Below, one piece after another: positions 57,164 through 64,000 of a stretch of 64,000 bases of DNA. Position numbers and translations under genes: made by a program. The stretch spans positions 490,990 to 554,989 of the forward strand of contig NZ_LIOL01000002.1 of the NCBI RefSeq assembly GCF_001418005.1, given 5' to 3'. Source of the DNA: Chelatococcus sambhunathii (GTDB lineage: Bacteria; Pseudomonadota; Alphaproteobacteria; Rhizobiales; Beijerinckiaceae). The notes beneath the pieces are model-generated. The model ran no database searches and was not told the DNA's origin. It saw only the letters and a list, made by a program, of their open reading frames with translations. The first letter of the stretch is position 1. The number at the start of each line of letters is the position of its first letter.

Positions 57164-58108
57164 ATGAAGAAGACGTCGCTCATCGCCGCCGCAGCCGGGG
57201 CGCTGCTGGCACTGTCCGCCAATGCCGCCATGGCTTTCGAGCTCGGCATCGTCGCCTTCCAGATGTCGTCGGAGACGCATGCGCGTGTCGCCAACGCCGC
57301 GGCGGAGGCCGCCAAGGCGAAGGGCTGGAACGTCACCCTGCTCAATTCCGAAGGCGCGCTGCCGAAGCATGCCGAGCAGCTCGATGCGCTGATCGCGCGG
57401 AAGGTCGACGCCATCGTCATCGCCATGGGCAAGCCCGTGGAGGCGGACGCGCAGCTCGAGGCTGCCAGCAAGGCGGGCGTGCCCGTCATCACCGTCATGG
57501 CCGGCACGAGCCCGCACACGCTGATGGACGTGCAGGTGAACGAGTACAAGGTCGGCGCCGATGCGGCGCTCTACCTGCTCGGCCAGCTCGGCTACCGCGG
57601 CAACATCCTTACCCAGCGCTTCGAGGGCAATGTCGGCACGCGCATCCGCGGCAAGGTGCTCGACGTCGTCCTGTCCGAGAACACGGCCGTCAAGGAGATC
57701 GGCAAGCACAGCATGGCGCGCACGCAGAGCTGGCGCGACGACGTGCGCAACGGCATGCAGGCGCTGCTCCTCAAGAACCAGGGCCAGATCAACGGCATCT
57801 GGGCCTCCTTTGACGGGCAGGCCTATATCATCGACGACCTGATGCAGGCCCAGGGCCTCAAGAAGGGCGACATCGTGCTGGTCTCCATCGACGGCGGGCC
57901 CGAGACCTACCGCCGCATCGCCGATCCGGAGAGCATGCTGATGGCGACCGTCGCCATCCCCTTCGAGGGCATGGGCCGCTCCGCCGTCGAGGCGATCGAC
58001 ACCATCGTCGTCAAGAAGCAGCCGAAGGACTCGGTGACGGCGGGCCCCTATCTCTTCACCGACGCGACGCTCGTGGACGCCACGAACGTCAAGGAATTCA
58101 TCAAGTAG
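57164..58108 (+). CDS. Sugar ABC transporter substrate-binding protein
   Basis: Periplasmic-binding-protein type 1 (RbsB-like), 314 aa, start at 57164 (MKKTSLIAAAAGALLALSAN) after a GGGAGAGGA ribosome site; 17 upstream codons rejected. Signal peptide about 1-24 (AAMA). Core features: LGIVAFQMSSETHARVANAA, ALIARKVDAIVIAMGKPVEA, VPVITVMAGTSPHTLMDVQV and the C-terminal VSIDGGPETYRRIADPESML. The ligand is unknown; a monosaccharide or polyol is expected. Confidence 0.92.
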   Translation: MKKTSLIAAAAGALLALSANAAMAFELGIVAFQMSSETHARVANAAAEAAKAKGWNVTLLNSEGALPKHAEQLDALIARKVDAIVIAMGKPVEADAQLEAASKAGVPVITVMAGTSPHTLMDVQVNEYKVGADAALYLLGQLGYRGNILTQRFEGNVGTRIRGKVLDVVLSENTAVKEIGKHSMARTQSWRDDVRNGMQALLLKNQGQINGIWASFDGQAYIIDDLMQAQGLKKGDIVLVSIDGGPETYRRIADPESMLMATVAIPFEGMGRSAVEAIDTIVVKKQPKDSVTAGPYLFTDATLVDATNVKEFIK

Positions 58109-58170
58109 GTCCGCAAGCTGACCTGCGCGGCCGCAACTGCCGGCCGCGCCCAACCCGAACGGCGAGATCC

Positions 58171-58917
58171 ATGGCGCCCGTCCTTTCCCTGCGCGGCATC
58201 GAGAAGTCCTACGGCGCGGTCGCCGCGCTCAAGGGCATCGACCTCGACATCGGGCGGGGCGAAGTGCTCGCCATCTGCGGCGACAACGGCGCCGGCAAGT
58301 CCTCACTGGTGCGCATCATCTCCGGCGCGCAGGAGCCGTCCGCCGGCGCCATTACGCTCGACGGCAGGACGGTCAGCTTCCGCTCGCCGCAGGATGCACT
58401 GGCGAAGGGCATCGCCACGATCTACCAGGACCTTGCCCTCGCCCCGCGCCTGTCGATCGTCCAGAACGTCTTCATGGGGGCGGAACTGACGCGCCCGCTG
58501 CTGCCCTTCGTCCATATCCTGGACAAGCGGCGCATGGAGGAACTGGCCAAGGGCTATCTCGGCCGGTTGTCGGTCGCGGTGGAGGACATGCACCGGCCGG
58601 TCGAGCGCCTGTCCGGCGGCCAGCGCCAGGCGGTCGCCATCTCGCGCGCCCTGCACTGGGATGCCCAGGTCGTCATCATGGACGAGCCGACGGCGGCGCT
58701 CGGCGTGAAGGAAACGGCGCTGGTGCTCGACCTCATCCGCAAGCTCAATGCCGAAGGCCGCACCGTCGTGCTGATCAGCCACAACATGGCGGACGTCACC
58801 GCGGTGGCGACGCGGGTCGCCATCCTCAAGAGCGGCCGCAAGGTCATCGACCGGCCCGTCGCCGGCCTCGACGCCGACGGCCTCGCCCATATGGTCATGA
58901 CCGGCAAGGAAAGCTGA
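58171..58917 (+). CDS. Sugar ABC transporter ATP-binding protein, single domain
   Basis: 248-aa ATPase of the FrcA/XylG group, with one nucleotide-binding domain so a homodimer is expected. Walker A GDNGAGKSSLVRII (about residues 39-52), Q-loop TIYQDLALAP, signature RLSGGQRQAVAISRAL and Walker B VVIMDEPTAALGVKE, then LISHNMADV. Completes the importer 56166-58917. The two-domain RbsA form is absent. Confidence 0.93.
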   Translation: MAPVLSLRGIEKSYGAVAALKGIDLDIGRGEVLAICGDNGAGKSSLVRIISGAQEPSAGAITLDGRTVSFRSPQDALAKGIATIYQDLALAPRLSIVQNVFMGAELTRPLLPFVHILDKRRMEELAKGYLGRLSVAVEDMHRPVERLSGGQRQAVAISRALHWDAQVVIMDEPTAALGVKETALVLDLIRKLNAEGRTVVLISHNMADVTAVATRVAILKSGRKVIDRPVAGLDADGLAHMVMTGKES

Positions 58918-59053
58918 TATATCGATCCAACGCGATCATGCATTCTTTGAGGTATTTTTGGCCGCAATCCAGCACAGACTGACGCGCCGGCGCCAATCCT
59001 GAATGTTATCTGAACGACCATTGACAGCTTTTCGACAGCTGAATGGTGACTAT

Positions 59054-59713
59054 ATGCAAACCAACGAATCCAGTACAGTTGCAGAGGCTGATTCCAGCCT
59101 TTCATGTTTGGCACATCGCGCCGTTTCGGAGATGATCTATCAACACCGGTTGAAGGGTGGCGAGATCATCGTCGAGGCCCGCATCGCCGACATGCTGGGC
59201 ATTTCGCGCACGCCGCTCCGGGAAGCGTTGCAGCGCCTCGAGGGCGAGGGACTGGTCGCCAAGGCTTCGAACCGTTCCTTCGTGGTTCGCCAGGTGGACC
59301 TCATCGAATACCTCCAGAGCCTGAAGGTGCTCGAGTTCCTGGAGCCGGAGGCGGCCACCCTGGCCATCGGGCGCGTGCATCAGTCGGCGCTCTGCGGCGT
59401 GCGCGCCGAGATCGAAAGCGCCAAGGCGGAGCGCAAGGTTCCGCCGGAGACCGTCCTGCAGATCGAGGAGGCCGTGCAGAGCCTCTATACGGATCATTGC
59501 GGCAACAGCGCCCTGCGGCAGACCATCCGCGCGCTGCGCATCGCCACGCGCCTGTTCGGCGAGATGCGCTGGAGCGGCCGGCGCGAGAAATCCTTTGGCG
59601 ACCATCTCGCCATCGTCGACGCGCTCGAAGCCGAGGATGTCAAACGCGCGCGCCGCGCGGTCCAGCAGCATCTCAAGGCCCTGCACCGGCACGGCCTGTC
59701 GCTGATGAGCTGA
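59054..59713 (+). CDS. GntR-family transcriptional regulator, FadR/FCD type
   Basis: 219-aa regulator (236 aa if the ATG at 59003 is used). I prefer 59054 (MQTNESSTVAEADSSL). The winged helix is in residues about 15-80 with GEIIVEARIADMLGISRTPL and REALQRLEGEGLVAK, the classic GntR recognition pattern. The C-terminal FCD helical domain (about 90-210) contains EFLEPEAATLAIGRV and FGDHLAIVDALEAEDVKRAR, with the histidine that usually binds metal in FCD domains. It probably controls the adjacent sugar importer and kinase. A TTGACA box lies at 59021-59026, but no good -10 with 17-base spacing is seen. Confidence 0.88.
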   Translation: MQTNESSTVAEADSSLSCLAHRAVSEMIYQHRLKGGEIIVEARIADMLGISRTPLREALQRLEGEGLVAKASNRSFVVRQVDLIEYLQSLKVLEFLEPEAATLAIGRVHQSALCGVRAEIESAKAERKVPPETVLQIEEAVQSLYTDHCGNSALRQTIRALRIATRLFGEMRWSGRREKSFGDHLAIVDALEAEDVKRARRAVQQHLKALHRHGLSLMS

Positions 59714-59764
59714 CGGCGGCGAAAAGCTGCAGGTGGCGCAGCGCCCGAGCGGCGGGCGGCGCCC

Positions 59765-60925
59765 TCAGCGCAGCCAGGCGCGCAGCCTCGCCACCGTCTG
59801 GCGGCAATCCTCCATCGAGCCGGCAAAGGAGAAGCGAACGAATCGCGCGCCCCTGTCCGGGTCGAAATCGAGGCCCGGCGTCGCCGCGACGCCCGTCTCC
59901 TCCAGCATGCGGCGGCAGAAGGCGAGCGAATCGTTCGTGAAGCGTGCGACGTCGCGGTAGATGTAGAATGCCCCGTCGACGGGCGGCCCCTCGCCGAGGC
60001 CGATCGCCGCCAGCTCCTCGAGCAGGAAGGCGCGATTGGCCGCATAGCCGGCCTTGATCGCCTCGAGCTCCTCGACGGCGTCGAAGGCCGCCTCGGCCGC
60101 CACCTGGCTGAGATAGGGCGGCGAGATGTAGAGGTTCTGCGCCAGCGTCTCGACAGGACGCACGAGGGCATGGGGCACCACGAGCCAGCCGATGCGCCAG
60201 CCCGTCATGCAGTAATATTTGGAGAACGAGTTGACGATCAGGGCGTCGTCATGGACGGCGAGCGCCGTCTCGGCCGGCGCGTCGTAGGTCAGCCCGTGAT
60301 AGATCTCGTCGGAGATGAACCAGATGCCGGAGCGTCGGCAGGTGTCGGCGAGGCGGGCCAGCGCCTCGCGCCCCATCATGGTGCCGGAGGGATTGGCCGG
60401 GCTCATCACCAGCACGCCGGCGAGCGGCGCCTCCCGATGGGCCCGCTCCACGGCCTCGGCCGTCATCACCCAGCCGCTTGCGGCATCGACGGCGATGTCG
60501 ACGGGCTCGATGCCGAGCGCCGCGAAGATGTTGCGATAGGCCGGATAGCCGGGCGCCGTGATGGCGACGCGCGCGCCGGGCTCGAACAGGGCGAGGAAGG
60601 CGAGCACGAAGCCCGCCGAGGAGCCGGTGGTCGCGACGACGCGCTCGGGCGCCACGTCGACGCCATAGGCATCGCGATAGTGCCGGGCGATGCGCTCGCG
60701 CAGGGACGGCAGGCCGAGCGCCTCCGTGTAGCCGATCCGGCCGGTTTCGAGCGCCGCGCGCGCGACCTCCCGCACCCGGCGCGGCGCCGGCGCGGACGGC
60801 TGCCCGACCTCCATGTGCACCACGTCCCCGCCTGCGCGCTCCTTCGTCCTGGCGGCGGCGAGCACGTCCATGGCGAGGAATGACGACACGCGACTGAGAC
60901 GGGCGGGCAATGGAGGGAGCGGCAT
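59765..60925 (-). CDS. Pyridoxal-phosphate-dependent aminotransferase, class I/II
   Basis: 386-aa fold-type I aminotransferase. Motifs: GYTEALGLPSLRERIARHY, ATTGSSAGFVLAFLALFEPG, MSPANPSGTMMGREAL (PLP-site Asn), WFISDEIYHGLTYD (Asp/Tyr), and FSKYYCMTGWRIGWLVVPHA with the PLP lysine. A C-terminal substrate arginine is present in RFVRFSFAGS. Substrate unresolved; aspartate, alanine or aromatic amino acids are possible. It converges on the GntR gene (51-base gap). Confidence 0.92.
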   Translation of the reverse strand: MPLPPLPARLSRVSSFLAMDVLAAARTKERAGGDVVHMEVGQPSAPAPRRVREVARAALETGRIGYTEALGLPSLRERIARHYRDAYGVDVAPERVVATTGSSAGFVLAFLALFEPGARVAITAPGYPAYRNIFAALGIEPVDIAVDAASGWVMTAEAVERAHREAPLAGVLVMSPANPSGTMMGREALARLADTCRRSGIWFISDEIYHGLTYDAPAETALAVHDDALIVNSFSKYYCMTGWRIGWLVVPHALVRPVETLAQNLYISPPYLSQVAAEAAFDAVEELEAIKAGYAANRAFLLEELAAIGLGEGPPVDGAFYIYRDVARFTNDSLAFCRRMLEETGVAATPGLDFDPDRGARFVRFSFAGSMEDCRQTVARLRAWLR

Positions 60926-61166
60926 GGACAGGCTCTCGGGTCAGGTCTCCCGCGGGATTAACCGCCCGCCGGGCCGATGGCAACGCCGCGGCCGGCATCG
61001 CGGCGCTCGCTGACGGAGGCTGCCTGCGGCCGTTTGCCCCCCGCCAGTCCCGATGCCCCAGAAATGACGCGGTGTTGGCGCACTGACGCGCTGGTGAATT
61101 GATCTTGGCGTCCTTCCGTGCTCCCTGAGCCGGAAAAGCTGCTCCATCCCGGTTCAGGAATCCAAC
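60926..61166. other. Divergent intergenic region, aminotransferase / DsbA
   Basis: About 240 bases that should carry promoters for the leftward aminotransferase and the rightward DsbA-aroQ-accBC genes. No clear boxes, palindromes or genes are seen. Confidence 0.4.
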
Positions 61167-61946
61167 ATGATCGCTCTTCGCTCGTTCGCTCCCGTCCTCC
61201 TCGCCTGCGGGCTCGCCACCAGCCTCACGGCCTTCGGAGCCTCGGCGCAGTCGGACACCATTTCCACTCAGGATCGGGCGGGCATCGAGAAAATCATCCG
61301 CGAGTATCTCATCCAGAACCCGGAGGTCCTGCAGGAGGCGTTGGTCGAGCTCGAGCGCCGGCAGCAGCAGGCGCAGGAGGATGCGCAAAAGCAGGCGCTC
61401 GCCAGCCATTCCGAGGCGCTGACGCAGTCGCCGCACGGCATCGTCGTCGGCAATCCCGAGGGCGACGTCACGCTTGTCGAGTTCTTTGACTACAACTGCG
61501 GCTACTGCAAGCGGGCCGTAGGCGATGTCGTGGCCCTGACGAAGGCGGACCCCAAGCTGCGCGTCGTCCTGCGCGACCTGCCGATCCTCGGGGCCGATTC
61601 GGTCGATGCTTCCGTTGTCGCCCTCGCCGTCCGGGAGCAGCTCGACGGCGACAAGTACTTCGAGTTCCACACCCGTCTCATGAACTCGCGTGGCCGGGTG
61701 GGCAAGGATCGGGCGATGGCCGTCGCCAAAGAGATGGGCCTCGACCTCGCGCGCCTGCAGAAGGACATGGAGTCGCCGAAGATCCGCGAGGCGCTGGCCG
61801 AGACGCTGGAACTTGGCGATAAGCTGTCTCTGACCGGCACTCCCGCCTTCGTCATCGGCGATGCGATCATCCCTGGCGCGGTCGGCGCCGAACCGATCAA
61901 GCAGCGCATCGCAGCCATGCGCACGTGCGGCAAGAGCGAGTGCTGA
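61167..61946 (+). CDS. Periplasmic DsbA-family thiol oxidoreductase, ScsC/BdbD-like
   Basis: 259-aa exported protein. Signal peptide about 1-28 (ending FGASAQ). Residues about 32-80 form a charged helix, IEKIIREYLIQNPEVLQEAL, then Gln/Glu-rich LERRQQQAQEDAQKQ, like the oligomerisation stalk of ScsC. The thioredoxin core has VEFFDYNCGYCKRAV (CGYC redox motif) and the cis-proline segment TGTPAFVIGDAIIPGAV. It ends with CGKSEC, one extra cysteine pair. It is commonly found before aroQ-accB-accC in Rhizobiales. Probably an isomerase or oxidase of periplasmic disulphides. Confidence 0.92.
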   Translation: MIALRSFAPVLLACGLATSLTAFGASAQSDTISTQDRAGIEKIIREYLIQNPEVLQEALVELERRQQQAQEDAQKQALASHSEALTQSPHGIVVGNPEGDVTLVEFFDYNCGYCKRAVGDVVALTKADPKLRVVLRDLPILGADSVDASVVALAVREQLDGDKYFEFHTRLMNSRGRVGKDRAMAVAKEMGLDLARLQKDMESPKIREALAETLELGDKLSLTGTPAFVIGDAIIPGAVGAEPIKQRIAAMRTCGKSEC

Positions 61947-62082
61947 GCACGGCGTCGCAAAGCAGCGTGCGCCGCGAGGCGGCTTTCGCGCGCAAAGTCT
62001 TCCTTTCCCACGCGCTTCGCGCTAAGAGGGCCGGGTTCGCGCGCCGTCCCGGCCGCGTCGTCCGCCACGGCATAGAGAGCCC

Positions 62083-62541
62083 ATGGTCGCCGTTCACATC
62101 ATCAACGGTCCCAATCTCAACCTTCTTGGCGTTCGCGAGCCACAGACCTACGGCTCCCTGACGCTGGCCGCGATCGAGCAGCGCCTGGTCGAACTCGGCG
62201 CTCGCCTCGGCGCTGATGTCACCTGCCGGCAGTCGAATGTCGAGGGCGAACTCGTCGAATTCATCCACGAGGCGGGCCTTGCCGGCGCCGGCATCGTGCT
62301 CAATGCCGCGGCCTATACCCACACCTCCATTGCCCTGCGCGATGCCATCAAGGCTGTCGATGCGGTGGCGATCGAGGTCCACCTGTCGAACGTGCACGCC
62401 CGAGAGGCCTTTCGACATCACTCCACCATCGCGCCCGTCTGCGCCGGCGTCATCTGCGGCTTCGGCCCGGTGAGCTACGAGCTCGCGCTTGATGCCATCG
62501 TGCGCATCCTGAGGCAGCGCCACGGTGCCGATGGCAACTGA
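62083..62541 (+). CDS. aroQ: 3-dehydroquinate dehydratase, type II
   Basis: Third step of the shikimate pathway; dodecameric cytoplasmic enzyme. The 152-aa product starts [20 protein letters not shown] and has the catalytic tyrosine in [11 protein letters not shown], the [15 protein letters not shown] loop, [16 protein letters not shown], and the catalytic histidine in [18 protein letters not shown]. Start ATG at 62083. Overlaps no neighbour; accB begins 19 bases after its stop. Confidence 0.96.
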   Translation: MVAVHIINGPNLNLLGVREPQTYGSLTLAAIEQRLVELGARLGADVTCRQSNVEGELVEFIHEAGLAGAGIVLNAAAYTHTSIALRDAIKAVDAVAIEVHLSNVHAREAFRHHSTIAPVCAGVICGFGPVSYELALDAIVRILRQRHGADGN

Positions 62542-62560
62542 TCGAACGGACATTCAGACG

Positions 62561-63046
62561 ATGGCCACCGCAAAACAGAACCCGATCGACCCGAGCCTCG
62601 TGCGCGAGCTCGCGCAGCTGATCGCCGACACCGATCTCTCCGAGATTGAGGTGGAAAAGGGCGATCTGCGCATCCGCGTCGCACGCCACCTGACGGCGAA
62701 CGTGTCCGTTCCCGTGGCTGCCGCCCCGGTCGCTGCCGTCGCCCACAATCCCGCTCCGGCACCGGTCGCCGCCCCGCCGGCGCCGCCGGCCGGCAAGCCG
62801 GGCGCCGATCACCCCGGCGCCGTCACCTCGCCGATGGTCGGCACCGCCTATCGCCGCCCCTCGCCGGAGGCGAAGCCCTTCGTGGAGGTGGGTGCGCGCG
62901 TCGAGGCCGGCGACAAGCTGCTCCTGGTCGAGGCCATGAAGACCTTCAACGACATCCTGGCGCCACGCTCCGGCACGGTCACGGCGATCCTGGTCGAGGA
63001 CGGGCAGCCGGTGGAGTATGGCGAGCCGCTCCTCGTCATCGAGTGA
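62561..63046 (+). CDS. accB: Biotin carboxyl carrier protein of acetyl-CoA carboxylase
   Basis: Carries biotin between AccC and AccAD in fatty-acid synthesis. I start it at 62561 ([20 protein letters not shown]), 161 aa. The N-terminal helical domain is about 1-50, then an Ala/Pro-rich flexible linker (about 55-90), then the biotinyl domain with [20 protein letters not shown] and [12 protein letters not shown], the lysine being the biotin site modified by BirA (encoded at 5096). It ends 10 bases before accC, the standard pair. Confidence 0.96.
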   Translation: MATAKQNPIDPSLVRELAQLIADTDLSEIEVEKGDLRIRVARHLTANVSVPVAAAPVAAVAHNPAPAPVAAPPAPPAGKPGADHPGAVTSPMVGTAYRRPSPEAKPFVEVGARVEAGDKLLLVEAMKTFNDILAPRSGTVTAILVEDGQPVEYGEPLLVIE

Positions 63047-63056
63047 GGCTCTCCGC

Positions 63057-64000
<944 letters not shown>

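Overview
The window is high-GC alphaproteobacterial chromosome. Several neighbourhoods point to Hyphomicrobiales (Rhizobiales): a complete nuoA-N operon running on into birA, rnj, mce, a DUF1467 gene, proS and a lolC-type gene; a tig-clpP-clpX-lon-hup block; glnB-glnA; and a DsbA-aroQ-accB-accC end. ProRS is the short alphaproteobacterial form and NuoE carries the long C-terminal extension seen in this order. I cannot fix the genus from sequence alone.

Layout. 1-5893 (minus): lolC-like (cut by the left edge), proS, DUF1467, mce, rnj, birA. On the plus strand between proS and DUF1467 sits a probable unnamed small RNA of about 170 nt with its own promoter and terminator. 5913-21725 (minus): the 14-gene Complex I operon. 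It is interrupted between nuoD and nuoE by a methyltransferase-like gene joined to both neighbours by one-base stop/start overlaps. 22176-23167: tRNA-Asp and tRNA-Val, with long inverted repeats around them. 23276-30149 (minus): hup, lon, clpX, clpP and tig, the nucleoid and protein quality-control block, with tRNA-Leu beyond it. lon has a heat-shock-like promoter.

30573-37714: a Tat-exported multicopper-oxidase-fold protein that has lost most copper ligands, the NAD(P)HX repair enzyme Nnr, the nitrogen pair glnB-glnA behind a good sigma-54 promoter, and a PhoX-family phosphatase gene broken by one extra G. 37784-43572 (minus): a BMP/nucleoside-type ABC importer led by a quinone oxidoreductase. 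43680-49645: SulP anion transporter, TerC protein, UbiH/F-type hydroxylase, CaiB/BaiF CoA-transferase/racemase and AEC carrier. 49893: a malyl/citramalyl-CoA lyase that resembles the Chloroflexus enzyme. 51032-52190: hspQ and an IalB-family exported protein. 52501-59713: a degenerate acyl-CoA-synthetase-like protein, a FrnE-type DsbA, and a sugar locus (FGGY kinase, RbsC-like permease, binding protein, ATPase, GntR regulator). 59765-64000: aminotransferase, periplasmic ScsC-type DsbA, aroQ, accB and accC (cut by the right edge).

Most of the window is housekeeping. The points most worth a second look are the gene inserted in nuo, the candidate RNA at 2424-2592, the degenerate oxidase and degenerate adenylate-forming protein, the lyase/CoA-transferase/transporter group, the frameshifted PhoX, and several unexplained inverted repeats. 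I saw no CRISPR array, insertion sequence, prophage or defence system.
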